Source of the DNA: Oscillospiraceae bacterium | GTDB taxonomy: Bacteria > Bacillota > Clostridia > Oscillospirales > Ruminococcaceae | Direction of reading: 5' to 3' | Assembly: GCA_017545185.1 (NCBI GenBank) | Contig: JAFWQJ010000055.1 | Location: 1-50,297 of the forward strand | DNA: 50,297 nt | Part shown: in pieces, positions 32,024 through 41,069 of the stretch | Layout of the letters: each line of letters starts with the position of its first letter | How positions within the stretch are numbered: the stretch's first letter is position 1 | Position numbers and translations under genes: made by a program | Notes under the pieces: model-generated | The model's database searches: none | What the model saw: only the letters and a program-made list of their open reading frames with translations | Told to the model about the DNA's origin: nothing

Positions 32024-33784
32024 TCAGTTCAGCTCAATGCCGAAGCCGCCGACCAGATACCGGCGGAGCGTGACAACGTCCTTGAGGTCAAAGAAGCCGT
32101 CCTTGTTGACATCGGCTGCCGCTGCATTGAACGGCAGATCCCAGCCGCCGACCAGCTCCCGGCGCATTCTTACAACGTCCTTGAGATCAACGCTCTCGTC
32201 GCCGTTGACGTCGCCGAGCAGAACGGAGGGCACCGGCACGACCTCGACCGTGATCTGTGCCGCGTTGAAATCGGAATCGTAGACCGTGATGACCGTCCGG
32301 CCGACGCCGACTGCGGTGATAAGGCCGCTTGCGGATACGGCCGCGACCTTGTCATTGACAACAGAGTAGCTCAGATCCTCCCTGCTGGCTTCGATCTGGT
32401 ACTGCTCGCCGTTCACCAGCGTGATGCTCTCGGTGCTGAGCGTGACCGGCGGAAGCGTGGTCGTTGTGGTGGTGGTCGTCGTAGTAGTTGTTGTGGTGGT
32501 GGTCGTAGTCGTCGTTGTGGTGGTCGTTGTCGTCGTGGTCGTCGAAGTCGTCGTAGTCGTCGTTGTGGTTGTAGTTGTCGTGGTCGTCGTTGTTGTCGTG
32601 GTGGTGGTCGTCGTAGTCGTCGTAGTAGTCGTCGTTGTGGTGGTCGTTGTCGTTTCAGGCGGGAATGCATATCCGTATTTCTTGTAATTGTCGATTGCCG
32701 TGAGCATGGCATCCAGCGAGGCCGGACCGAACTTGCCGTCAACGCTCAGACCGCATTTGCTCTGGAATTCCCTGACGGCATCCTCTGTCTTCTGTCCGAA
32801 AATGCCGTCCGCTTCGCCGGCGTTCAGACCGCAGTAGGTGTTCAGGCAGTACTGCAGCCATCTGACATCGTCGCCGCGGGAGCTTCTCACCAGCAGGGAA
32901 GTCGGGCGGGGATACGGGGCGATATCGCCGTCGCCTGCCGGAACGGGGGGCGTGGACGTCTGATTATCCAGCGCCTTCTGGATCGCGTCGCGGGTCAGCG
33001 GGCCGACAATGCCGTCCGGATCCAGACCGTGTTCACCCTGGAACTGCTCGACCGCTGCCTTGGTCGCATTGCCGAATTTGCCGTCTGCGCCGGTCGAACC
33101 GACATTGTAGCCGAGCTTGAGCAGCGATTCCTGCAGCCAGACGACATCGCTGCCGGATGAGCCGACCTGCAGATAATCGCTGTTCTGCGAGCCGGACGAG
33201 TAGGACGATACCGGGTGACCGCCGCCGAAGGTGTCTACGCTGTAATTGCCGCTGCCGTTATTTCTCCAGTAGTACGGCTCCGTTCTGGTGTCAATATGCG
33301 TGAAGCCTGAGTAACAGCCGATGCCCCTGATGCCGATTGCTTCTGCATACCACGCAACCTCTTCCGGAGTGTGGTCTTTGACAACAATGTCTGCGGCCAT
33401 GCCCTTCATGTGATAGGAATTGCTTGCACCGCCGACTGCTGTGTTGCGCGCCTGTGTGCGGTAGCCGGAATTGATCGTGACCGAGGTGCCGAAATGATCC
33501 CGGATCTCCTGCAGCCGGTATACAAGCGCGCGGTCAATGAGAATGGTGTCGGAACCGCCCTCGCCGGTACATGCAAATTCCTTTACCTTGAAATTCTGGG
33601 ACACGTTCTTTTCACCGTCTCTGATGAGGGAATACGTGTCTACGACTTCTGCGTGTGCAACCGTGTCCGGCACAGGGTCTGTGCACAGAAAGGTGCCGAG
33701 GCACATGCAGAGTGCCAGAAATGCCGAAGCAAATTTGCGGAAGCGGGTACTGCGGAACTTTGTTCGGAACGAATGTGTGCTCAT
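32024..33784 (-). CDS. Secreted M15-like peptidase with peptidoglycan-binding repeats, poly-Thr linker, Ig-like domain and dockerin
   Basis: After a signal peptide (about residues 1-46), residues about 60-190 match the Peptidase_M15_3 type of D-Ala-D-Ala carboxypeptidase-like domain, with SGYRTQARNTAVGG, SYHMKGMAADIV and GFTHIDTR supplying the expected metal ligands. Two PG_binding_1 repeats follow (VVWLQESLLKLGYNVG and VRWLQYCLNTYCGLN). Then come a run of about 65 threonines broken by one serine, a BIG_2-like Ig domain and a C-terminal type I dockerin with two calcium loops (DVNGDESVDLKDVV and DVNKDGFFDLKDVV). The ATG at 33784 is preferred: GGAGG is 7 bases before it and touches the upstream ATG at 33790. 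Confidence 0.93.
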   Translation of the reverse strand: MSTHSFRTKFRSTRFRKFASAFLALCMCLGTFLCTDPVPDTVAHAEVVDTYSLIRDGEKNVSQNFKVKEFACTGEGGSDTILIDRALVYRLQEIRDHFGTSVTINSGYRTQARNTAVGGASNSYHMKGMAADIVVKDHTPEEVAWYAEAIGIRGIGCYSGFTHIDTRTEPYYWRNNGSGNYSVDTFGGGHPVSSYSSGSQNSDYLQVGSSGSDVVWLQESLLKLGYNVGSTGADGKFGNATKAAVEQFQGEHGLDPDGIVGPLTRDAIQKALDNQTSTPPVPAGDGDIAPYPRPTSLLVRSSRGDDVRWLQYCLNTYCGLNAGEADGIFGQKTEDAVREFQSKCGLSVDGKFGPASLDAMLTAIDNYKKYGYAFPPETTTTTTTTTTTTTTTTTTTTTTTTTTTTTTTTTTTTSTTTTTTTTTTTTTTTTTTTTTTTTTTTTTLPPVTLSTESITLVNGEQYQIEASREDLSYSVVNDKVAAVSASGLITAVGVGRTVITVYDSDFNAAQITVEVVPVPSVLLGDVNGDESVDLKDVVRMRRELVGGWDLPFNAAAADVNKDGFFDLKDVVTLRRYLVGGFGIELN

Positions 33785-33898
33785 TTTCATACCTCCGGTA
33801 TTGAATTTATATGGGGCTGCCGTGCTGCGGCATCCGCGGAACGCTCCGGCCGGGCGCCGGGAAAGCGTCTGCCCGCAAAATACCGATTATAACTATAT

Positions 33899-33926
33899 AT
33901 TATAGCATTTCAGGCGGAAAAATCAA
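33899..33926 (-). promoter_or_regulatory. Promoter of the dockerin M15 gene
   Basis: On the minus strand TTGATT, a 16-base spacer and TATAAT with TGC before it (extended -10). It leaves a leader of about 110 bases. The rest of 33785-34143 shows only the promoter of the ATPase gene. Confidence 0.7.
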
Positions 33927-34084
33927 GTAAGGTACTGCAAGATTGTCGTATTCCACAAATCGGGAAGCGTCTGTCTGTCCAATCTGCCGAATGCCGCGGC
34001 GGGTATCCGCACGGTGCAGGAGCCGCTCCGTTCACAGAACCGTCACATGATTTTCATGCTGCTGACACAGGAAATGCTTGCATT

Positions 34085-34112
34085 TTGACGGGAATGAATG
34101 GTAAAATATATT
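34085..34112 (+). promoter_or_regulatory. Promoter of the P-type ATPase gene
   Basis: TTGACG, a 16-base spacer and TATATT, 31 bases before the ATG. Confidence 0.65.
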
Positions 34113-34143
34113 GTTAGGATTTTTTGTCTTTTTGGAGGGCATT

Positions 34144-36756
34144 ATGAAGCATTATCTGGTATCCGCAGAGAAGGTTCTTGAGGAGGTCGGCAGCACAGCA
34201 GGCGGCCTTACCGCTGAGGAGGCCGCGGGCCGGCTTGAAAAGTTCGGCGCGAACAAGCTGGACGAACCCCCGAAGCCGACGCTGCTTGCACGCTTTCTCG
34301 CGCAGTTCAGAAACCCCATGATCCTCGTGCTGATCGCCGCTGCGGTAATCTCCGCGGTCACGGGCATTATCTCCGAGGGAAAGCTGGACGCCGACGTCTT
34401 TATCATTCTGTTCGTCGTCATCGCGAATGCGGTGCTCGGCGTGTATCAGGAGAACAAGGCGGAATCCGCGATCGAGGCGCTGCAGGCGATGAGCGCCGCG
34501 AACAGCAAGGTCTACCGCTCCGGTGAGCTGACCGTCATTCACAGCTCCGAGCTGGTGCCGGGCGACGTCATCACGCTGGAGGCCGGTGACAATGTTCCCG
34601 CCGACTGCCGCATCCTCGAATGCGCGGCGCTGAAGGCGGAGGAATCCGCACTGACCGGCGAGAGCGTCCCCTCGGATAAGGACAGCGCGGTGCTTTCCGG
34701 TGAGGAGGTCCCGCTCGGCGACCGCAAAAATATGCTGTATATGGGCAGCAGCATTGCCTACGGCCGCGCGGAGGCTGTCGTCGTTGCGACCGGTATGCAG
34801 ACCGAAATGGGCAAGATCGCGGGCGCGATCGCGGATGCTGACGACGATGAGACCCCGCTGCAGAAGAACCTCGATCAGCTCAGCAAAATTCTGTCGGTCG
34901 CGGTGCTCTGCATCTGCGTGTTTATCCTCGGCATCAACGTGATCCAGATGCTCGTCCGGGACGGCGTCATTACGCTGCCCGGGTTCCTCGAATCCTTCAT
35001 GATCTCCGTCAGCCTTGCCGTTGCGGCGATCCCGGAGGGTCTGGCGGCTGTCGTCACGGTCGTGCTGAGCATCGGCGTGACCAATATGTCGAAGCGCGGC
35101 GCGGTCATCCGCAGACTGACGGCTGTTGAGGCGCTCGGCTGCGCGCAGGTCATCTGCAGCGACAAGACCGGTACGCTCACGCAGAATAAAATGACCGTCG
35201 TGCAGGAGATCAGCGGCGATCAGGAGATGCTTGCAAAGGCGATGGCTCTCTGCTGCGACGCCGTGCTGAATCCGGACGAATCCGTCACCGGTGAGCCGAC
35301 AGAAGCCGCACTGGTCGTATACGCGAACAAATGCGGCCTGAAAAAGTACGATCTCGAAGCGGAGACGCCCAGAGTTGCGGAGGCGCCGTTTGATTCGCTC
35401 CGCAAGATGATGTCCACGCTGCATCAGACGGAGAACGGCGTCATTCAGTATACGAAGGGCGCGCCGGACGAGGTGCTCCGCCGCTGCTGCTATATCCTTG
35501 ACGGCGGCAAGGTGCGCTCCCTGACCGAAAACGACCGCAAGCAGATCCTGCGGCAGAATAAGGAAATGGCCGATCAGGCGCTGCGCGTGCTGCTGGCCGC
35601 TTACCGCGAATATCCCGCGCTGCCTGCGGACTGCGCGCCGGAATCGCTGGAACAGGAACTCATCTACATCGGCATGACCGGCATGATCGACCCTGTGCGG
35701 CCGGAGGTCAAGGACGCGATCGGGCTTTGCCGGACGGCCGGCATCCGTCCGGTCATGATCACCGGCGATCACCGCGATACTGCGGTCGCGATCGCAAAGG
35801 AGCTCGGCATCCTCGGCGAGGGACAGAAGGCGCTGACCGGCGCGGAGCTCTCAAAGATCCCGGATGAGGAATTTGCGGAGACCGTTGAGCAGTACAGCGT
35901 CTACGCACGCGTGCAGCCGGAGCATAAGGTGCGCATCGTCAATGCGTGGCGGAAAAAAGGCATGACGACCGCGATGACCGGCGACGGCGTCAACGATGCG
36001 CCCTCGATCAAGAGCGCGGATATCGGCGTCGGCATGGGCATTACCGGCACTGACGTCACGAAGAATGTCGCGGACATGGTGCTGACGGACGACAACTTCG
36101 CGACGATCGTCGGCGCGGTCGAGGAAGGCCGCCGCATTTACGACAACATCCGCAAGGCGATCCAGTTTTTGCTGTCCAGCAATCTCAGTGAGGTGCTCTG
36201 CATCCTCATGGCGACGCTCGCGATCGGCGGCGGACGGAGTATTTTCAGTCCGGTGCACCTGCTGTGGATCAATCTCGTTTCGGATTGTTTCCCGGCGGTC
36301 GGTCTCGGTATGGAGGCCGCAGAGGACGGTGTCATGCAGCGCAAGCCGAGAAGCAGCGGCTCGCATATTTTCTCGGACGGCCTCGGCATCAATCTGCTGT
36401 GGCAGGGCTTTGTCATTGCCGCGCTGACGCTTGCATCCTATATGATCGGGCACCGCACCTCGCCGGAGACGGGCACGACCATGGCGTTCCTGACGCTTTC
36501 GGTCTGTGAGATGTTCCATGCATGGAACATGCGCAGCCTGACCGGTTCGGTATTCCGGATGCATCACAGCAACCGGTTTTTGCTCGGCTCTGTGCTGTTC
36601 TCGCTGGCACTGACGATCCCGCTGGTCTTTATCCCGGTGCTCAGAAATATCTTTTCGCTTGTTTCGCTCAGCGGAATGCAGGTGCTGTACGCACTCCTGC
36701 TTGCTGCGGCGATCGTCCCGATCGTGGAGATTGTCAAAGCAATTAGAAGACGCTGA
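34144..36756 (+). CDS. Calcium-translocating P-type ATPase (PMCA/SERCA-like)
   Basis: The 870-residue pump uses ATP to export a cation, most likely Ca2+, across the cell membrane. The phosphorylated aspartate is Asp340 in CSDKTGTLTQNKM. VPGDVITLEAGDNVPADCRI and LTGESVPS mark the actuator domain, and MITGDHRDTAVAIAKELGI and MTGDGVNDAPSIKSADIGV the P-domain hinge. PEGLAAVVTVVLSIG carries the PEGL ion site of P2-type calcium pumps. Ten hydrophobic segments fit the class. GGAGGG precedes the ATG at 34144, so an ATG at 34111 is not used. It is transcribed alone. Confidence 0.95.
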   Translation: MKHYLVSAEKVLEEVGSTAGGLTAEEAAGRLEKFGANKLDEPPKPTLLARFLAQFRNPMILVLIAAAVISAVTGIISEGKLDADVFIILFVVIANAVLGVYQENKAESAIEALQAMSAANSKVYRSGELTVIHSSELVPGDVITLEAGDNVPADCRILECAALKAEESALTGESVPSDKDSAVLSGEEVPLGDRKNMLYMGSSIAYGRAEAVVVATGMQTEMGKIAGAIADADDDETPLQKNLDQLSKILSVAVLCICVFILGINVIQMLVRDGVITLPGFLESFMISVSLAVAAIPEGLAAVVTVVLSIGVTNMSKRGAVIRRLTAVEALGCAQVICSDKTGTLTQNKMTVVQEISGDQEMLAKAMALCCDAVLNPDESVTGEPTEAALVVYANKCGLKKYDLEAETPRVAEAPFDSLRKMMSTLHQTENGVIQYTKGAPDEVLRRCCYILDGGKVRSLTENDRKQILRQNKEMADQALRVLLAAYREYPALPADCAPESLEQELIYIGMTGMIDPVRPEVKDAIGLCRTAGIRPVMITGDHRDTAVAIAKELGILGEGQKALTGAELSKIPDEEFAETVEQYSVYARVQPEHKVRIVNAWRKKGMTTAMTGDGVNDAPSIKSADIGVGMGITGTDVTKNVADMVLTDDNFATIVGAVEEGRRIYDNIRKAIQFLLSSNLSEVLCILMATLAIGGGRSIFSPVHLLWINLVSDCFPAVGLGMEAAEDGVMQRKPRSSGSHIFSDGLGINLLWQGFVIAALTLASYMIGHRTSPETGTTMAFLTLSVCEMFHAWNMRSLTGSVFRMHHSNRFLLGSVLFSLALTIPLVFIPVLRNIFSLVSLSGMQVLYALLLAAAIVPIVEIVKAIRRR

Positions 36757-36761
36757 GGAGC

Positions 36762-36895
36762 CCGGGCGGGCAGTGCCCGCTTCCATTTCCCTCCGGGGGC
36801 GGTGAGCGAAGCTCCCCCAATTTTCTTTATTGCACGCCGCTGAAGCGGCTTCTTTGGCTTTGCTGCTCCCAATGCTGAAGCCCGCCGGCAGCATA
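36762..36895 (-). repeat. Intergenic module A
   Basis: It begins 5 bases after the ATPase stop codon with GGGCGGGCAGTGCCCGC and contains CCCTCCGGGGGCGGTGAGCGAAG, GCCGCTGAAGCGGC and GCTGCTCCCAATGCTGAAG. It is nearly identical to the copy at 25836-25972. The interval 36757-37665 holds A, E, B and A in a row, a terminator and the GH127 promoter region; no gene is supported. Confidence 0.85.
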
Positions 36896-36910
36896 TCGGG
36901 AATCCCAATT

Positions 36911-37012
36911 CAGTGAATAGTGAATGATGAATAGTGAAAAGTGAATAACGGAATATACCCGGGAGATGACCCCATTCACAGCGTTGAAACGAAACGATAC
37001 GCAAGACTGAAA
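36911..37012 (+). repeat. Intergenic module E
   Basis: CAGTGAATAGTGAATGATG, CCCGGGAGATG, CCCATTCACAGCG and ACGATACGCAAGAC match 25985-26084 block by block. Confidence 0.75.
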
Positions 37013-37016
37013 GTTG

Positions 37017-37195
37017 CTATACAGACAAAGGTATGCGGTGTGCCCCAGAGAGGAGAGAGATCAGGAAAGAGAGCGCGCGAGAGGGAAAACCTAAGAGGGA
37101 GGGGAGACCGGAGCGCAGCGACGACTTCCCTTCCTCTTGGGGTGTCCCTCTCGCATTCGCGCCCCGCGCCCAACCAAATCTTACATCCGGACAAA
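37017..37195 (+). repeat. Element B, copy 3 (diverged)
   Basis: The copy starts CAGACAAAGGTATGCGGTG. The outer stem is GCGAGAGGG/CCCTCTCGC where copies 1 and 2 have CGGGGG/CCCCCG. The inner stem is CCTAAGAGGGAGGGGA opposite TCCCTTCCTCTTGGG. Both arms changed together, so pairing is kept. The flanks AAAACCTAAG and CTTGGGGTGTC remain close to the other copies. Confidence 0.75.
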
Positions 37196-37199
37196 CGAT

Positions 37200-37400
37200 A
37201 AAGAAGCCCGGAGCCCCCGCTGGCGATTTCCTCCGGCCCGGAGCCCGGGCTGGCGTTTCCCTCCGGGTCGGCAGGGCCGACAGCCGTTTCCCTCCGGGGG
37301 CGGTAAGCGAACGTCTCCCAATTATCGCAGTACACGCCGCGGGGCGGCTTCTTTGGCTTTGCTGCTCCCAATGCTGAAGCCCGCCGCAAACATAATTGAA
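37200..37400 (-). repeat. Intergenic module A with expanded leader subrepeats
   Basis: The copy has three consecutive leader subrepeats of about 30 bp, each ending in TTTCCTCCGG or TTTCCCTCCGG (GGAGCCCCCGCTGGCG, GGAGCCCGGGCTGGCG, TCGGCAGGGCCGACAGCCG). The standard body follows, with GCCGCGGGGCGGC and GCTGCTCCCAATGCTGAAG. Confidence 0.75.
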
Positions 37401-37405
37401 AGCCC

Positions 37406-37440
37406 AAAAGGACGTCGATGCGATCATCGGCGTCCTTTTT
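37406..37440. terminator. Shared GGACGC terminator cassette, copy 4
   Basis: AAAAGGACGTCGATG and CATCGGCGTCCTTTTT form the stem. It follows the repeat block after the ATPase gene. Confidence 0.85.
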
Positions 37441-37567
37441 CTTATGCTCCGGCGGTCTGACGGGAAAACAGAAGTTGTCTGCAAATTATGGGAAATGTTA
37501 TATCAAAGTTGTCTGTTTTGTCGCTGGCAGCACACAATATGTCCGAACAAAGGATAGGATATGTAAG

Positions 37568-37583
37568 CGATTGTGCACGATCG
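37568..37583. promoter_or_regulatory. Candidate operator before the GH127 promoter
   Basis: CGATTGTGCACGATCG is a 16-bp palindrome with a single broken base pair, a typical size for a LacI-, GntR- or AraR-type repressor site. It ends 4 bases before the -35 box. Function is inference from position and symmetry. Confidence 0.45.
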
Positions 37584-37587
37584 TATA

Positions 37588-37615
37588 TTGCATTTGTCTG
37601 TATATCCTGTATAAT
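37588..37615 (+). promoter_or_regulatory. Promoter of the GH127 gene
   Basis: TTGCAT, a 16-base spacer and TATAAT. The leader is about 45 bases and contains GGGGG before the ATG. Confidence 0.7.
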
Positions 37616-37665
37616 AGAAGTATATAATACCGGAGTATATCCGGAGATACAGGGGGAAATAGAAT

Positions 37666-40600
37666 ATGAAAGGCAAAAAAATGACGGCAGCATTGCTTTC
37701 GGCCGTTCTGTTTGCGGGCGCGGCCCCGTTTTCAGCATCCGGCGGGAAAAGCTATGCGGCGGACACAAAGATCGACTGCTTTCCGCTCAGTGCAGTCACC
37801 ATGACGGACGCCTACAGCGTCAATGCGTTTGAGAAGGAGGTCGCATATCTGCTGTCGTTCGATTCCGAACGGCTGCTGGCGGGCTTCCGGGATAACGCGG
37901 GCCTCAACACGAACGGCGCAAAGCGCTATGACGGCTGGGAAAACTCGCTGATCGGCGGGCACACGGTCGGGCACTATATGACCGCGGTCGCGCAGGCGTA
38001 TGCGAATCCGCTTGCGACCGATGCGCAGAAGCAGAAGCTGCTGGACATGATGAAAACACTCGCGGACGGCATGAAGATCTGTCAGCAGAATTCCAAGGGC
38101 AAGCCGGGGTTTCTCTGGGCGGCGACGATTCCGAACCGGAACAATGTCGAGCAGCAGTTTGACAATCTCGAGGTCGGCAAGCTCAACATCATGACGGATG
38201 CATGGGTACCGTGGTATACGATGCACAAGCTGATCGCCGGTCTGATCGACATTTACAGATACACCGGATACGAGCCGGCAAAGGACGTCGCGTCCGGGCT
38301 CGGTGACTGGGTCTACAACCGCGGTTCCGGCTGGGACTGGGCACTCAACAATCATGTCCTCAATATCGAATACGGCGGCATGAATGACTGCCTCTACGAT
38401 CTCTATGCGATCACCGGAAAGGAAACGCACGCCGCTGCTGCGCACATGTTTGACCAGACGCGGCTGCATGACAAGGTGCTTGCGGGCGGACAGAACATTC
38501 TGGACGGCGAGCACGCCAACACGACCATTCCGAAATTCATCGGGGCACTGAAACGGTATCAGGTGCTGGACGGCGAAATGCTCGGCGGCGAAAAGGTTGA
38601 CGCCTCGCGTTATCTGCAGTATGCGGAGGCATTCTGGGATATGGTCACGAGCCACCACACTTACATCACCGGCGGCAACAGCGAATGGGAGCATTTCGGC
38701 AAGGACGATATCCTCGACGGTGAGCGCACGAACTGCAACTGCGAGACCTGCAACTCCTATAACATGCTCAAGCTGACCCGTGCGCTTTATTCCTGCACGG
38801 GCGATCCGAAATACATGGATTACTACGAGAACACCTACTACAACTCCATTCTGTCCTCGCAGAATCCCGAAAGCGGCATGACGACCTATTTCCAGCCGAT
38901 GGCGACCGGCTATTTCAAGGTCTACAGCTCGCCGTTCAACCACTTCTGGTGCTGCACGGGCTCCGGCATGGAGAATTTCACGAAGCTCGGCGATACCTTG
39001 TATATGCACAAGGACAGCACGCTCTATGTCAACATTTACCAGAGCTCCGTCCTGAACTGGGAGGAGCAGGGCGTCACGGTCACGCAGGAGAGCAATTTCC
39101 CGTCGGACGATACCGCCGTCTTTACGGTCAGCGGCTCCGGCGATCTGGAATTCCGCTTCCGTGAACCGGACTGGCGCGCAGACGATCTGAAGATCACGGT
39201 GAACGGAACGAAATATAACTATAAGACCGTGCAGGGCTATGCCGCTGTTTCCGGCAGCTTCAAGACCGGCGATAAGATCCGGGTCACGATCCCGATGGAG
39301 GTAAAGGCCTACGGTCTGCCGGACAATCCCAATGTCTATGCATTCAAGTACGGCCCCTGCGTTTTGAGTGCGGAGCTCGGTACGGCGGACATGAAGCAGG
39401 GCACGACCGGCATGGCGGTCTCGATCCCGGCCGATCCGATCTCGCCGTCCCAGAAGATCAACCTGAATGCAGCCAGCGGTACCGTCAATTCGTTCATGTT
39501 CCATATCAATGATTACCTTGTGAAGGATCCGGATTCGCTGAAATTTACGCTGAAAGGCACGGACGCGAATCTGACCTTCTCGCCGCACTATCTGCAGTAT
39601 CAGCAGCGCTACGGCATTTACTGGTATTTCTACAGTGCGGACAATGCCGTCGAGGAGGAGATCCCGCGGGCAAAGGTGACCGTCACCGATACCGTGCAGC
39701 CCGGCTACGGCCAGTACGAAAACGATGACCTTCATGCAATGGACGAGGCGGATTCTGTCAGCGTGACCAATGACAGCACCTACCGCTATGCGAAGCGGGG
39801 CGGACATTTCAGCTACCGAATGGCAGTCGATCCCGATGCGCCGATGACCGTTCTCAAGGTGACCTACCGCAAGGCCGACAACGGCAAACCGATCCGCGTC
39901 ACGGCAGGAACCCGCGTGCTGTTCGAGGGCGAACTGAACTACACCGGAAGCGCGGATACCTACGAGGTAAAGTACATCATCCCGAAGGATGTGCTTGCCG
40001 AAAATGTCCGTTCGATCCGGGCATACGAAACGGATTACGATGTCATCGACATCGGATTCTCTGCGGGACAGTTCTCCGCATCAGGTGCGGGCGAATCCGC
40101 AAAGGTCTGCGACTTCATCTATATGACAGCGGTCAAGCCGTATTACGAATACGACGCAGATACGGCATATTTCGTGGACTGCGGCGATCAGGACAGCAAA
40201 ACGCTCTCCGGCAGCGACCGGCTCGGCCTTTACAACTGCCTGACGGAGCAGCTCTACGGTGCGGACGGCGTGACCGGCATGGCATGGGGTCTGATCGACG
40301 ACGCGGAAGATCAGTACAACGGCAGCGGAAACAGCAAGGGGCTCTATACCGCGAACACATGGCCGGACGAGCGCAGCCCGCAGGACGGCCGCGACAAGAC
40401 CGCATCCTTCCGCTACACGAAGAATCAGTACGAGAATGACATCGCGCGGCATATCGACTACGGCTTCACGCTCCCGAACGGCACCTATACGGTCGAGACG
40501 GGCTTTGCAGACCCGTGGAGCTGCTCGGATCATCCGGCGGTGTACGCAAACTACGGCAGAAGCGATCAGCAGACTTTGACCGCCGGTCTCTCGCTGGCCG

Positions 40601-40917
40601 ACGCAAAGACCGTGACCGGCAGGGTGAAGGTCACGGACGGCACGCTGACGCTGAATTACCGCTCCGAGGACAGGGCGATCAACGTGACCTATATCAGAAT
40701 CATGTTTGACGAGACAGACCCGCTGCCCGCAGCCTCGCTGAAGGGCGATGTCAACAGGGACGGAAAGGTCAGCATCGCGGATGCGGTGCAGCTGCAGAAG
40801 TGGCTGCTGAAAACACCGGATACCGCGCTGCCCGATCCGCAGGCGGCGGATGTCAGCGGCGACGGCAGACTGACAGCGGCTGATCTTACCCTGCTGAAAC
40901 GTATGTTGCTGCAATAA
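37666..40917 (+). CDS. Secreted GH127 beta-L-arabinofuranosidase-like enzyme with C-terminal dockerin
   Basis: The 1083-residue protein has a signal peptide (about residues 1-32), a GH127 (DUF1680) catalytic region (about 38-640), beta-rich accessory domains and a type I dockerin (about 1025-1083, with DVNRDGKVSIADAV and DVSGDGRLTAADLT). Glu360 and Cys362 in CETCNSYNM, with Cys429 and Cys430 in FWCCTGSG, match the zinc ligands and catalytic cysteine of known GH127 enzymes in order and spacing. It should release L-arabinofuranose from plant glycans or hydroxyproline-rich proteins. The dockerin implies docking to a cohesin-bearing partner. Residues about 830-1020 look like a carbohydrate-binding module. 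It has its own promoter and terminator. Confidence 0.93.
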   Translation: MKGKKMTAALLSAVLFAGAAPFSASGGKSYAADTKIDCFPLSAVTMTDAYSVNAFEKEVAYLLSFDSERLLAGFRDNAGLNTNGAKRYDGWENSLIGGHTVGHYMTAVAQAYANPLATDAQKQKLLDMMKTLADGMKICQQNSKGKPGFLWAATIPNRNNVEQQFDNLEVGKLNIMTDAWVPWYTMHKLIAGLIDIYRYTGYEPAKDVASGLGDWVYNRGSGWDWALNNHVLNIEYGGMNDCLYDLYAITGKETHAAAAHMFDQTRLHDKVLAGGQNILDGEHANTTIPKFIGALKRYQVLDGEMLGGEKVDASRYLQYAEAFWDMVTSHHTYITGGNSEWEHFGKDDILDGERTNCNCETCNSYNMLKLTRALYSCTGDPKYMDYYENTYYNSILSSQNPESGMTTYFQPMATGYFKVYSSPFNHFWCCTGSGMENFTKLGDTLYMHKDSTLYVNIYQSSVLNWEEQGVTVTQESNFPSDDTAVFTVSGSGDLEFRFREPDWRADDLKITVNGTKYNYKTVQGYAAVSGSFKTGDKIRVTIPMEVKAYGLPDNPNVYAFKYGPCVLSAELGTADMKQGTTGMAVSIPADPISPSQKINLNAASGTVNSFMFHINDYLVKDPDSLKFTLKGTDANLTFSPHYLQYQQRYGIYWYFYSADNAVEEEIPRAKVTVTDTVQPGYGQYENDDLHAMDEADSVSVTNDSTYRYAKRGGHFSYRMAVDPDAPMTVLKVTYRKADNGKPIRVTAGTRVLFEGELNYTGSADTYEVKYIIPKDVLAENVRSIRAYETDYDVIDIGFSAGQFSASGAGESAKVCDFIYMTAVKPYYEYDADTAYFVDCGDQDSKTLSGSDRLGLYNCLTEQLYGADGVTGMAWGLIDDAEDQYNGSGNSKGLYTANTWPDERSPQDGRDKTASFRYTKNQYENDIARHIDYGFTLPNGTYTVETGFADPWSCSDHPAVYANYGRSDQQTLTAGLSLADAKTVTGRVKVTDGTLTLNYRSEDRAINVTYIRIMFDETDPLPAASLKGDVNRDGKVSIADAVQLQKWLLKTPDTALPDPQAADVSGDGRLTAADLTLLKRMLLQ

Positions 40918-40935
40918 AATGCAAGAACGGACAAT

Positions 40936-40972
40936 ACCCGCCGGTTCACCTTCCGGCGGGGTTTGTTTTTTT
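40936..40972 (+). terminator. Terminator of the GH127 gene
   Basis: ACCCGCCGG and CCGGCGGGGT form the stem, followed by TTGTTTTTTT. Confidence 0.9.
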
Positions 40973-41024
40973 ATGAAAAAACGCAATAATTGCAGGAAAA
41001 CGGCGCAAAAGCGCCGCATCTGTA

Positions 41025-41054
41025 TTGACAACCGGAGCGGTTCTGTGATACAAT
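41025..41054 (+). promoter_or_regulatory. Promoter of the giant dockerin protein
   Basis: TTGACA, an 18-base spacer and TACAAT, with TGA before the -10 (extended -10). A CGGCGC/GCGCCG hairpin lies just upstream at 41001-41016. Confidence 0.8.
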
Positions 41055-41069
41055 ATAAATGTTCGTAAA

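Noticed and set aside
32421-32687. Plus-strand open frame encoding a poly-valine protein
   Set aside because: It is the complement of the poly-threonine linker of the dockerin M15 gene and has no start signal.
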